A stretch of 64,000 bases of DNA, from positions 46,508,400 through 46,572,399 of the forward strand of contig OV277860.1 of assembly GCA_922989275.2 (NCBI GenBank), written 5' to 3'. Positions within the stretch are counted from its first letter, which is position 1. Each line of letters opens with the position of its first letter. The DNA comes from Gari tellinella (lineage: Eukaryota; Mollusca; Bivalvia; Cardiida; Psammobiidae). A program made the position numbers and the translations under genes. Shown here piece after piece: positions 9,798-21,602 of the stretch. The notes beneath the pieces were generated by a model. The model worked only from the letters and a program-made list of their open reading frames with translations. It ran no database searches and was not told the origin of the DNA.

Positions 9798-11064
9798 GAA
9801 ATTGCCTATTTGGAAAGAGCCTGATGAGAGGAAGTGCCATTTGCAAAGGCCATAACTCTGACATCATTGTTTTTTTAGTTATTTCCCTTTGTGATATTTT
9901 CTTGTCAAGAAGACAACTTCAGTTCTACTGATGCTATTGTAATGAAATTTTATGTATGGAAAGAAACTGATGAGAGAAAATGCCATGCACAAGGGCAGCA
10001 ATATTTAGTTTTTCCCCTTTGTCATATTTTATTGTCAGGAAAATAATTCCAGTTCTGCTGACGCTAGTGAAATAATTATCATTTATTGGAAATGGAAATA
10101 GCTTGATAAGAGGATGTGTCATGGATAAGGGTCATAAGCTTGGCAACAAAATTCACTTTTGTCATGTTTTCTTGTCTGGAAGATAACTCCATTTATAGTT
10201 ATATTAAAATGTTGTCTTGCCCAGTCAACTTAGGTACAAACTTCAATGTCCTCAGATGAGCGAATTTAGGGCCATGGCCCTCTTGTTATTTTAGTTATCC
10301 CTTTACTCCATAGCATGTTTCTTCATTTTGAAAACAGGATGAAAATAAAGCAGACTGCACCTTGACCCATTACCATATGGCCTATTTCCAGTTTTGAAGA
10401 TGACAATTACTTAAAGCAGGTTGAAATGTAAAGCAGCTTACGCATAAAGGCACATTCTGCTTTACTTTCAGCCTGCTTTTAGCTACCATCTTGTAGAAAA
10501 TGGAGAATATTTATTATGAAACAAATTCATAACTGTATAAATTGGAACTTTTTCTTCAGTAGAGATAATAAATTAAATGCATTGAAATGTGTTTCTATGG
10601 AGTAAAATGTTACTATTATAAAAACAAACTAGTGCAGGGAGTATATCTAGCAAGATCAGAGTAACAGAGTAAGCTTTCATTGACATTGGATGCAGATTTA
10701 CTTATTGTAATGAAAAATTAAATGTTTTGGGTATTCCATATTCATATGGTATTTAATTTTTATCAAATATTCAATAAAATGGCTTATCTGTTCCTCTGTA
10801 AATCTGTTGGCAAGAGCATTGCCAACTGATGCTGAGTGTGTCATTAACTTAAAAACTACATCCCTTTTGATCATGAAAAACTGTCACTTTTGACCACAGA
10901 ACATTCTATTTCACCCATTTTATTGGATACCTTTGCTAGTAATTTTGAGAAATTAAGATCATACCATATATTCTATCCTGTTATTGAATGACACTACATT
11001 AAAAAACAATGCAATTAAATGTAGAAAAGGACACAGGTTCCTTAAGATTTGTTTTAATCTAAGA

Positions 11065-11140
11065 GACAAACAGTTTTGAGTCTAATCAGATGCAAGCTTA
11101 TTCTGCTCTGATCTGGCTACAAACTGTTTGCAAAGCAAAT
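11065..11140. repeat. Palindromic core copy
   Basis: ACAAACAGTTTTGAGTC and GGCTACAAACTGTTTGC form the arms around an AATCAGATGC centre. The TIR family was not determined. Confidence 0.6.
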
Positions 11141-11487
11141 AACTGTTTTAAAACAAATTTAACACATTCTCTTCAACATTTCCAATGGGATCAGGGTTTT
11201 CATTATTAACCGATTGTCAATGCAAACCATCGGTTGTTTTGGTTTCTGCATCATTATTTTTTTGTCCGGAGATAAAACTTGAAGAATCACGAAAATTGTA
11301 GTTTAAGTTAAACACGATATCGCTAATTTCGGCACATTTATTCAGTACGACAAAAGTCTTGACCCTAAAGACCAATATTCCTGGAATGTCTGTTCTGTGA
11401 TGTCATCATTTAATTCGCTGTCTATTATGGGCTCCTTTAATTCACTGTCTGCCATGGGCTCAATGATGGACCCTCTCAACCTGGCCT

Positions 11488-12090
11488 ATCCATGTAACAT
11501 CATCTGCATATAACGCATCATCACACATTAACGCTGTGTGCAGGTCTGGCTACTCACAGCTGCGGCAGATAGGTCATATTAGACAGTACCTTTCTCCAGA
11601 AGCTACAAAGACCTTGATCAATTCTCTGGTCACTTCAAAAATTGACTACTGCAACTCACTGCTGTATGGGATTCCCCAAAACTCATTATGCAAACTACAG
11701 CGTGTGCAAAATACAGCAGCCCGCATCATTACCAGGACCCCTCGGTACAATCACATCACTCCAGTCTTGAAGGATCTTCACTGGCTTCCAGTTCAACACA
11801 GAATTGAATTCAAAATTCTGACACTCACATACAAAGCCATGTGCAATGATTCTCCAAGGTACATTGTCAATATGCTTGACGTGTATAAACCTCGAAGAGA
11901 GCTGCGGTCTGCAACTAAATCAGTATCGCTGGTTGTACCGAGGAGTCGTTTGGTGAGGTTTGGAGATAGAAGTTTCATGCATGCAGCCCCAAAGCTCTGG
12001 AACAGTCTACCATCAGACATTAGAGATGCAAGCTCAGTTGCAGTTTTCAAAAAGCATCTGAAAACACATTACTTTAATATTTGTTATTAG
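11488..12090 (+). pseudogene. LINE reverse transcriptase, C-terminal fragment
   Basis: The C-terminal end of a non-LTR RT polyprotein. The frame is open from ~11488, and the part from 11536 gives 184 residues. Recognisable segments are QIGHIRQYLSPEATKTL, SKIDYCNSLLYGIP, LQRVQNTAARIITRTPRY, LKDLHWLPVQHRIEFKIL and WNSLPSDIRDASSVAVFKKHLK. These form the RT thumb/C-terminal region shared by jockey-superfamily elements. The catalytic RT palm (FADD) and endonuclease are absent because of 5' truncation. The stop is TAG at 12088. No internal damage is seen, which suggests a fairly recent insertion. The nearby LINE at 19.7-24.4 kb belongs to a different subfamily, as its equivalent segments differ clearly. 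Confidence 0.85.
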
Positions 12091-12230
12091 AACACTGCTA
12101 CCTATGCGATATGTTCTTGCTGTAGATGTTGTGGGTCCAAATGGGAGTTTCTGGAGTATTATCTGGTTTTCGGTCTCTTATAGAAATTTTAGTTATTGTC
12201 GCATGCTATTTTTCCTAGTTATGTTACATT

Positions 12231-12660
12231 GGGCGGCCTGCATTGGGCGTTCTGCTATTATTTCTATCAGTCGGCATAAAGAAGCCATTTGCTTCGTTGC
12301 TCTCGATTGTTGAGGTAGTGCAATCGCCGTTTTGGGGGCTGTCTTCTGTATGTTTAGTGGCCTTCATTGGGCGCTCTACTTTTATTTCTATCAGTCCGCA
12401 TAAAGAAGCCATTTGCTTCGTTGCTCTTGATTGATGGGGTAACGTGATCGCCATTTTTGGGGGCTGTCTTTTGTACGTTTATTATGCTTATTTTATATCT
12501 AATTGTAGTTATTTGTCTTTTCCTGGCGGCCTGCATTTGGGCGCTCTACTATTGTTTCTATCGGTCGACAATCAGAAGCCGGTTGCTTCATTGCTGATTG
12601 ATGGGAGTAATGTGATCGCCATTTTGGGGGCTGTCTTTTTATATGTTTATTCATGTTTAT
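12231..12660 (+). repeat. Tandem triplication in LINE 3' UTR
   Basis: Three copies of a 120-180-bp unit are present (starts ~12231, 12351 and 12525). Each runs from GCCTGCATTGGGCGCTCTAC through AAAGAAGCCATTTGCTTCGTTGC to TGATCGCCATTTTTGGGGGC and TGTATGTTTA. The third unit is preceded by an extra ATTTTATATCTAATTGTAG stretch that also follows the last unit. Confidence 0.8.
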
Positions 12661-12855
12661 TTTAGATCATATTGTAGTTATTTTGTCTTTTCTTGTTTGT
12701 AGGTACATTTGTGTAACTTCATGTGAAGCGCTTTTGAACGCACAACCCCTGTGTGAAAAGAGCGCTATATAAATCTGGTATAATAATAATAATAATATAA
12801 AAAAGTTTTTACATAATCATGTGCCATCCATGGTCTGTATTTTAAATCTGATAAC

Positions 12856-13031
12856 AGAGCTCCATAGAGGGGAGTATTTAAAAAAAAAAAATTCTGTATT
12901 AAATCCTAAGGTGGTACTCTACTTTGAGACAATTCTAATGTCAGAGTAGTAACACCATAGGATTTGTTGGTGATATGAGTGAGAACATGTTGGATTTGTT
13001 CAATTTATTCCCTCTTATATGGAGCCCTGTT
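12856..13031. mobile_element. Family I MITE
   Basis: It starts ACAGAGCTCCATAGAGGGGAG and ends TTCCCTCTTATATGGAGCCCTGT. The inner inverted segment AAATCCTAAGGTGGTACTC / GAGTAGTAACACCATAGGATT is shared with the copies at 33126-33327 and 55924-56116. Confidence 0.7.
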
Positions 13032-13550
13032 ATAGCTTGACACAGGTAAAAAAACACTTGTCTGCTTGTCCTGCATGCTTTTCCCCCTTATTTGTCTAAT
13101 GTGTGTGTGTGTTTTGGTTTGCCTTCGTTGTCGTTTACACAGGAAGAGAGAAAAAAATCAGAAATGTTTACCCCTGCTTAAGAAAACTAGGTTCGAGTAA
13201 GTTACGTAACATTATACTAAGTATGTTACATTGTAACAGTTCCGCAGATAGGTTACTAAAGTTAGAGTGCTTCTCATTTGAAAGGATAACATAGTTTCAT
13301 GAAAGATAATTAAATAAAAGTGATAACAGCCAACGAGTTTCTTAAAATTCCTTCTAGAAAGACCATCTACAAAAAATTACAACTTTATCATTTCATTTTA
13401 TCTTGTCATTTTTTTAACGTTTCAAATTTTTTGTGAAACCAATTTGCTTAAATCTTATGCCAGTATCACTTCCACTCACTGTTGCTGTTGATGACAAACT
13501 TGTTTGAATGAAAGATTACAAAAATCAGCATATTAACAATTTACAAATGT

Positions 13551-13951
13551 CCTTGAAAGAGTTCATCTGGTTGGTGAATTCAATGTGTAGATATTATTTC
13601 CTTTGACACAACCAAGCTTTATTTACCTGACAGTTTCGGACATGTCTATGTCCTTCCTCAGAGCACCGACTACTGGTCATCTTCGGCTATTTCCGCCACT
13701 GCACACGTGAGCGGCGAAAACAGGATTGTAGGCTCGTGACAGTTTGTAGGCCCCCTCGTCCCTGTTCATAGTCGAAGATTGACGCTTGATACGTATCGCT
13801 TCTTTCACTTGTCTTGTCCGAGTGTCGTGTGCAGTGGCGGAAATAGCCGAAGATGACCAGTAGTCAGTGCTCTGAGGAAGGACATAGACATGTCCGAAAC
13901 TGTCAGGTACGGTAAATAATTCTTGGTTGTGTCAAAGGAAATAATATCTAC
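13551..13951. mobile_element. Inverted Penelope-like terminal repeats between 15-bp direct repeats
   Basis: Arms of ~120 bp (13585-13706 and 13827-13953) are inverted copies. Both carry CTGAGGAAGGACATAGACAT...GAAAC, a hairpin-plus-CGAAAC arrangement like a degenerate hammerhead. The direct repeat ACAATTTACAAATGT occurs at 13536-13550 and 13952-13966 and brackets the unit as a target duplication would. No ORF is present. The Penelope assignment rests on the hammerhead-like motif only. Confidence 0.45.
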
Positions 13952-14416
13952 ACAATTTACAAATGTGTAGGGGTGAAACTATTAAAAAATTACGTCAAAT
14001 TTATAGACATGTAAATTTATTTTCCTACTTATCATTCAGAAGCATATTTTCAACATTAAAATTGATTCTAACACAACTCGCGCACAGTCGCACACCCCTA
14101 TATATAAACAAAGAAGGACGCAGCTGTGCTTGAATTCTCAATAAAACATTCATGCGCTGTAACGGCTAAAATGTGACGTTACTCACGTTATATATATGGC
14201 TTCGAAAATGCATACGCCAAGAAATAAAGCGCCGATAAAATGTGTCTGCATGAGAAGAATGACAGAACAGAAATCAGCGAAAACATTAAAAGCATTTTTA
14301 TGCTTGCTTTAAGTAAGTATTTCTGATGTTTAATTTTATTGCATTACGACAGTGTAGCTTATAATAAGCTGGCTGCATTTCATGCTCTCAGCCTGCTCCT
14401 GTCAATTGTTTTACAG

Positions 14417-14488
14417 GACTGGTGTCCCGTTGCCGAATCAAACATATTTGTGGACACGTACGGCGACAATTTATACTTTTCAGATTAG
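14417..14488 (+). CDS. Possible terminal exon of an unknown host gene
   Basis: A good acceptor (CCTGTCAATTGTTTTACAG) precedes an open frame reading DWCPVAESNIFVDTYGDNL and ending in TAG (14486-14488). The composition looks protein-like, but it is only 23 codons and no upstream exon was found. This could be chance. Confidence 0.25.
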   Translation, partial: DWCPVAESNIFVDTYGDNLYFSD

Positions 14489-15483
14489 TCATGCACATAA
14501 GAATAATGCGGTGGTATATAAAACAGCTGTTGCCGATATGAAATTTATAATTGTAAAAAAAAGTGATGTCGAGTAGTAGCTCTAGTTCTCAGTGTTAAGT
14601 TAGACTTCACCAAAACTTCGGCAAAAGAAGTGTTGGTGAAAATAGTTTATTACACATTCATAGTGGCTTGAGTTCAAGTTCTTACCGTTTGGTGGATGAC
14701 AGGATGTAGATCATGCCCGTGTTGTACCGACCTAGGCCACCGTCCAACATAGCAATTCCACATCATCGTGTTTTTCAATTTGTGTCTCTCACTTACATAT
14801 TTTCTGAAAAATAAATTTGATTAACATTTAAATCAGTGATGAAATTGGAAATCAAAATATTGAATATCAAGTCTCTGGGATGCATATTTATAACACAGGA
14901 TTGAGAATTGTGGAAATCAAAAAACCCTTTGCAAACTTTATGAGTAAGGACTCTCAGGGGGACAAAAACAATGCTTTACCCCTTAGAAGTTAGAACCCTA
15001 CAGTTGGATTTATACACAACATAAAAACCAAAACTATCGTGGACTTCTAGCTATATCTATATAATATTATTAAATTGCCATATACAATTTTGAAACCCCC
15101 TTAAGAAATCGAATTCAGTGATACTTGTATAAAGAACTTTTCAATTTGTCAATCTATGACAAACCGCGGTACAAAATAGACACGTGTCGAAACGGACATG
15201 GGCCGAAACGTATTTTTTTCTCGATCACAATAAAGCTAAATACTATCCAGCACTCATTCAGTAACAAAACACGGTATGCATCAGTTCCCCAACGATGTCG
15301 ACATTAAATTAATAACAATATCTTCTAAGTAGAATCTGTAATTAACTTAATATTTGGCAGAGTCACGGTTATGCTCACGAAAAAAGCCGGTCGAAAATTT
15401 GGTTCGACGTGAGTCTTTGTTTGTTACAATTGTTACTATTTCACAAGTATAAACGTATATATCATGTTATTTTGGGTTCTTAC

Positions 15484-15667
15484 CTAAGTAAATTAGCACC
15501 TCTGTCGTAGATTCGGGAATATTTGCTGTTTTTATTGCCGCATCCTTTCTCTTTCGACAAAATAATTTCGTTATTTTGAATACGATCAGCGAACATTCGG
15601 AATACTCTGAGGTATCCGTTAAAATAAAGCGGATGTTTTTCATTCGGAGTGTTTCTCGGAGCATCCA
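15484..15667 (-). CDS. Internal exon of an unknown host gene
   Basis: On the minus strand, a polypyrimidine acceptor (CCTGTTTTTCATTGATTCAG) precedes a 184-nt open frame that ends in TTAG before GTAAGA. The frame reads DAPRNTPNEKHPLYFNGYL... then FRMFADRIQNNEIILSKEKG and SKYSRIYDRGANLL, with no stop. It begins with two bases of a split codon and ends with two, so both flanking introns can be spliced in frame. The amino-acid composition is that of a soluble globular protein. The family is not recognised. No further exons of this gene are obvious on the minus strand within about 15 kb on either side. Confidence 0.5.
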
Positions 15668-15933
15668 CTGAATCAATGAAAAACAGGAGCACTTATATTT
15701 TCAAATCTCCGAGATGAAAATGAGTATTTAATTTTTAGCTAACCCTTGATACTGAGTTAAAATATGATAATTTCACAACTAGTATAAGCAAACTTGTAGA
15801 CACAGTAATACAGCTTTTGAGGCCAGGGCATGTAACTCTTTTTAATCATAGAAAACATTAACTATATTGTTTGTGTCAGTTGTGTGTGTGTCTGTCTGTC
15901 TGTCTCACCAGCGACCATGTAAGTATACCGAAC

Positions 15934-18043
15934 GGGTATATAACCACTACCCGGACCGAACCGAACCTAGCCGAAATTTGCCGGACCGAAAAATATTCGG
16001 AGTTCCACTATTAGCATAGAAATAATTGAAATTGGAAAATTTTGGTACGGATACGGTAAATGACCTATTATTTACACTGTGTAAAAGTTTTATTACCATG
16101 AGAAATCTAAAAATTGAAAAAAATGTGATTTTGTAATTTTAGGGGGTATAAAAGCCACTACCTTTCAAATTTCAGTTAATCCTGTTTTTCTTCCCAAAAA
16201 CAGCTTTGTGTAATGTTATTTGACGATAAACTTATATCAAACCTTGTTTATTTTATGGCATGTACCAAAAAAACCATATTTGGGGAAACATAACTCTAAA
16301 ATTCACATTTGAAGTGATTTTCGTACCGGAATATAACGGTCCAGCGTACTATATTAATTTCCGTAAGAATCACACAATCTGTATATCCAGCGAGAGAGGG
16401 AGAGAGATAGATATTTATAGAGAGAGATTAGTTCCCTAAGCATTTTTATGATTTATAATATCGAATGTTAAAGTGACTTCGTGTACAGTCAATCTTGTAT
16501 TAAGTGATCACTAATTGAAGTAGACTGCAAGTGGCAGCGCATTTTTTATACAGATGACTGATTAATGCAGTTTTCTGCCTTATTTTTACCAAACTGTAAG
16601 TAAATACCAGCAATCAATGGTTGTCGCTTGATACAATATGAACTATGAAGAGTGAGCTTTTCCTATGCAATCAGCGTAGACCTAGATCAGATGACAAGTG
16701 AATGAGCCACCCTACCAAGGGTAGCGCTGTATTCCATTTTGCCATAAATTGAAAAAAGCTATCAAAGAAAGTCATAATTGACTATTTACATTTGTCCATT
16801 CGAAGTTCAGAGATTAATAAGTTAACATGTAACTTGCTATATTTTTTCAGGAACGCGAGGGTTACCAACTGTGAATACAGAGGATGCAGTGAAAATTCAA
16901 GACAGAATTATATATCATGATCAGATTCTTTTTAATCATAAAGCTTACATTTGTATGACAGCTTATTGCAGGACATAATTAATGCAGAAAAGTCCTGTAC
17001 CCGTGTAGGTTTCTGCATTACGTGTGTCTTGCATTAAGTTGCCACCTGTGGAGATATTCCGTTTTACAGGTTTTACTGGATACAAAGTAAATCTCTTTTT
17101 CTTATTTTCGAGTCAACATCTCTTTGCTGACCAGCAAATATCAAACGATAATGTACTCAAACGTGTAGTTAATATAACTAGGAATAATAATCATCAATAA
17201 CACAATAAGTGTAGCACATAAGGCACATAAATAAGCGACAATTGAAAATTGTGTATATCTGTAAATGTATATATACTAAGAATACTATAGAGGAAGACAG
17301 GTGGCAGCTTAATGAAGAATGGTTTATTACTTGATAACTGTTGTTTGCATTGTTTAATAGCATGATTTTAATAGACGCATGGTCAATAATTGCTATTATT
17401 GTTCAACGTTTATAATAATGTTCTATCTTCTAAGACCGTTTTCAACAATCATTAAAATACTTTTTAATATTCCAAATGAATTTGAACAAATAAAACTGGT
17501 TTTTTGCTTTATTTAAAAGATTAATATCCAATATCTGATAATATATAAGCATTCTGCATATCACATCTATAAGACGGCTGAAAAATACAGTTTGTGTGAT
17601 TCTTACGGAAATGAATATGTTACGCTGGACCGTTATATTCCGGCACGAAAATCACTTCTAATGTGAATTTAAGAGTTATGTTTCCCCAAATATGTTTTTT
17701 TTTGGTACATGCCATAAAATAAACAAGGTTTGATATAAGTTTTTCATCGAATGACATTACACAAAGCTGTTTTTAAGAAGAAAAACAGGATTAACTGAAA
17801 TTAGAAAGGTAGTGGCTTTTATACCCCCTAAAATTACAAAACCGCATTTTTTTCAACATTCAGATTTCTGATGGTTATAAAACTTTTACAGTGTGTAAAT
17901 AATAGGTCATTTACTTTATCCGTACCAAAATTTTCCAATTTAAATTATTTTTATGCTTATAGTGGAACTCCGAATATTTTTCGGTCCGGCAAATTTCGGC
18001 TAGGTTCGGTTCGGTTCGGTCCGGGAAGTGGTTTTTATACCCC
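15934..18043. mobile_element. Non-autonomous element with ~460-bp inverted arms
   Basis: The left arm (15934-16388) and right arm (17586-18043) are inverted copies. The termini are GGGTATATAACCACTACCCG and its counterpart CGGGAAGTGGTTTTTATACCCC. Inside are tandem CGAACCGAAC / GGTTCGGTTCGG motifs next to the ends. The ~1.2-kb interior has no sizeable ORF but contains a smaller palindromic element around 16960-17060 (TGCATTAAG type). No clear target duplication was found. Foldback or MULE-like is possible; the superfamily is unknown. Confidence 0.7.
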
Positions 18044-18139
18044 TTCAATTATACCAGATAGAAGATCGTTAATATAAATCATTGGTCTCACAATTCACAC
18101 ACGTTGTCCAGAAGATTACCCCAGTTATGCTAATCCTTG

Positions 18140-18620
18140 TGAAATGAAATTTCATATATGGAAAGAGCTTTATGAGAGAAGTGAAATTTACAAGGGCAAT
18201 AACTCTGGCATCAATATTTATGGAGTTTTCCCCTTTAATTGGCATATTTTCTTGTCTAGAAGATAACTCCAGTTCTTCTCATGCTAGTGAAATGAAATTT
18301 CATGTATTTAAAGAGCTTAATGAGAGAAAGTGTCATTCACATGTCAAGGGCCATAACTCTGGTATAATTATTCTAGTGATTACTGATATATAAAATGTAA
18401 TCTGAGACTGAAACTGTTTAATTTGATTCAAAGCCTATTTTTAGTTTTTGTTTACTCATATATGGAAAGAGTTTGATGAAAGGAAGTGTCATAACACAAG
18501 GGCCACACCGCTGGCATCATTTTTTTGGGAGTTATTTCCCTTTGTCATATTTTCTTGTCTGCAAAATTAATCTGTATATGGAAAGAGTCTGATGAATGAA
18601 AGTGTCATATGCATATTAAT
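18140..18620 (+). repeat. Tandem ~145-bp units (H-associated type)
   Basis: Four degenerate units are present (starts ~18145, 18290, 18440 and 18560), each with ATATGGAAAGAGCTT-ATGAGAG, CAAGGGCCATAACTCTGGCATCA and CATATTTTCTTGTCTAGAAGATAACTCCAG. The same units occur at 9810-10190 inside H2. Confidence 0.7.
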
Positions 18621-20415
18621 AAAATTTTGAGCTGTGTGAGCTTGAAATGTCTGCTTTACTTTTATTCTCTTTACTCTGCCTTGTATTATCCTGTACACCC
18701 CTGATTATAATATCTTAAGTATACCTTTATATCTTATGTTTTCTACCTATTTTGATTATCAATATCACCCTTATTACAGCTGTTATCCAATATCTTCTTA
18801 CTACCTATTTTTAGCTCACCTGGCACAAAGTGCCAAGGTGAGCTTTTCTGATCGTGCTATGTCCGTCGTCGTCCGTCGTCCGTCCGTCGTCAACAATTTC
18901 TTTAAACGACATCTCCTCCTAAACTACTGGATGGATTTTAACCAAACTTGGCAGAAATGATCATTATATGGTCCTATTTGAAAGTTGTTCAAATGTTTCC
19001 GGTCCGTTGCATATCTAGGCCACAGGAGCTAAAAATAGATCGTTTCAATAAAAACTTAAAACATCATCTTCTCTAAAACCACAGTACCCTGAGCTAAGAT
19101 ATTTGGCACAAAGCATCATCTATAGGTCCTCTATCAAGATTGTTCAAATTATGTCCCCGGGGTAAAAAATGGCCCCGCCCCGGGGTCACAAATTTACATA
19201 GAGTTATATAGTGAAATCTTCAAACCTCTTCTTCTCTGAAACTAATATAGCTAGAGCTTTGATATTTGGCATAGTGTAACTTCTAGAGGTACTTTACCAA
19301 TATTGTTCAAATGTTTCCGGTCCGTTGCATATCTAGGTCAAAGGAGCTAAAGTTTTTAAATAGATTTTTTCAATTAAAACTTTAAAAAATCTTCTTCTCT
19401 GAAACCAGAGTACCCAGAGCTTAGATATTTGGCACAAAGCATCATCTACAGGTCCTCTATGAAGATTGTTCAAATGATGTCCCTGGGGTCAAAAATGACC
19501 CCGCCCTTGGGATCACAAATTTACATAGACTTATATAGTGAAATCTTCAAACCTCTTCTTCTCTGAAACTAATATGGCTAGAGCTTTAATATTTGGCATA
19601 ATGTAACTTCTAGAGGTACTTTACCAATATTGTTCAAATGGTTCCGGTCCGTGGCATAGCTAGGTCACAGGAGCTAAAAATATATTGGTTGTAAGTTCGA
19701 CTTTATACGTTTTCAGCGCCGAAGGGGTTAATAGTTTTTCCGATAAATATGAAGTAAAAGAATTACTCTAATTGTGCAGTTATTGTGTCGAGTCTGGGAT
19801 CGTTATGGTGCTTTGACTGTTCAGGCTTTGGCAGCATGCTCAAGTCAGACCAGTCAATCACTTGGGGCGGTCTTATGCTCGACTCATTCGCTTTATAGGC
19901 ATTTACAGAACAATGTTAACCTAGCATACAAAAGTAAGTTGTAATTGATTTAAATACCTGTCCTACATTCTTACATGATTAATATCGAAATGTTTTCGAT
20001 TGAATTCCTAATTTTGTTAGTTCCAATATATATTTTTTATTTTGATCTAGATGATGGAGTGGTTGAGGCAAATATTATGTATTTACTCTTAAACCGAATG
20101 TACTCTTACATGCACATTGTCAGAACTGGGTTGATTTCACATACGTGTATAAATACCTAAATTCTTCAATAATGAATCTTTCTAAAAACTGTCCTACTAT
20201 CAGGCCGCTGTTTCGGTGTAGACTGAAATTCCGTATTACGTTAACATTGCTTATTCTACTGTCAGTGTATAGTTGCCAAATCTCTTCCTTCTCTATACAT
20301 AGAAAACTCCTTAATACAAAAACACTTACAACCAGGTCTAGCCTATTACAAAAATGTTCACCTTACAGCCACACTTCTCATAACTCTTGAGATTGGAATA
20401 TGCTCATACTGTCTA

Positions 20416-21600
20416 ATGTTATTTCTTGTTTACTCACATGCTTCAATATTAGCGCTTTTGTTACTAGTCTGTTCGGGAGACGTTCATCCAAACCCAGGAC
20501 CCATGAATCAAACAACCAGTTCCTCTTCTAGTTTTGCAAATGACAGCTCTCTTTTAAGCCTCCCTGACTTTTCTCGAAATTTATCTCTTGTTCATTACAA
20601 TATTCAGAGTATTCTCCATAAGATCGACATTCTTTCTGTCGAACTTAATACTTTTGATATTCTTGCCTTTTCTGAAACTTGGTTAAGTGATGAGATTGAC
20701 ACAAAAGACGTTTGTATTCCGTCGTATCATACACCAGAAAGGAAAGACCGGGGAGACCGCCATGGGGGAGTCATATTATACATAAAAGACAACTTACCAT
20801 ATAAAAGGCGCAAAGATCTTGAAATTAATGGCCTCGAGTCAATTTGGGTAGAATTACTGCTTAAAACAAAACACATACTAATCGGTGTCTACTACAGACC
20901 GCCTAATTCTAATTCAGCCTACCTGGACAAAATTGAAGAATCTATTAATTACGCCTTTGACTCACAACCACATGATGTAATCATAACTGGCGATTTTGAT
21001 TTAAATATGCATAAACAGACTACTGCCCGTAAGATAAACTCAATATGCCAAACATTTTCTTTTAACCAGGTTATAAACGAACCAACCAACTTTACAGAAC
21101 ATTCGTCTTCACTCATTGATATTATTTTAGTAAATAAAGATGCAAACGTTATTACTAGTGGGGTCGGCGATCCATTTTTAAACCAAGAACAAAGATATCA
21201 TTGTCCAATTTATGTTATTTTAAATTATGACAAACCAAAAATCAATTCATATCAAAGACACATATGGTACTATGACAAAGGAAATTACGATACTTTACGA
21301 CATAACGCAAATACGACTAATTGGACCGACTTAAGCAACGAAGACATCGACTTATACAGCAAAAACTTGACTGAAAAAATACTAGATCTAAGTACAGAAA
21401 GTATACCTAATAAAATTATAACAGTAAAACCCACCGAACCTCCGTGGATAACAACAACACTTAAAAAGAAAATAAGAGCACGTAAAAGATTATATAAAAG
21501 AGCAAAGAAAATAAATAACGATTATACCTGGAACAAATTCAAAAAGCTCCGAAATGAAATTGTAAATCTAATCCGTGACGTTAAACAAACTTATTATAAA
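20416..21600 (+). pseudogene. LINE ORF, N-terminal half: 2A-like leader and EEP endonuclease
   Basis: Apurinic-like (EEP) endonuclease that would nick target DNA for target-primed reverse transcription. The ATG at 20416 is followed by a hydrophobic stretch (residues 9-19) and DVHPNPGP (22-29), a 2A-like ribosome-skipping motif in the leader as seen in other marine-invertebrate LINEs. EEP landmarks are LVHYNIQS (~58-65), SETWL (~86-90), GVYYRPPN (~157), GDFDLNM (~192) and RYHCPI (~260). The usual GDFN is GDFD here, and the Asp of the terminal SDH is Tyr. Near 21590-21602 a one-base indel moves the reading frame. The continuation is in the frame starting at 21603. Confidence 0.85.
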
Positions 21601-21602
21601 AT

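Larger units (their letters stand above)
8672..10285 (+). repeat. Hairpin-headed bivalve repeat, disrupted (H2)
   Basis: The same head hairpin (8672-8703) is followed by ACATCTCCTC and a TTGTTCAAATGAAA unit. A family-H-like 3' end (CTCAGATGAGCGAATTTAGGGCC) appears near 10250-10273. In between are a palindromic core copy (9127-9200), an E-type MITE (9588-9797), and two to three ~140-bp units of the TGGAAAGAGCCTGATGAGAGG type (9810-10190). Confidence 0.65.
11485..12797 (+). mobile_element. 5'-truncated CR1/L2-like LINE
   Basis: The C-terminal RT fragment (to 12090) is followed by a ~690-bp 3' UTR. The UTR ends in AGCGCTATATAAATCTGG followed by (TAA)n at 12779-12797, a tail typical of CR1/L2-group LINEs. 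The 5' truncation lies near 11485. The 3' UTR holds a tandem triplication. Confidence 0.8.
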
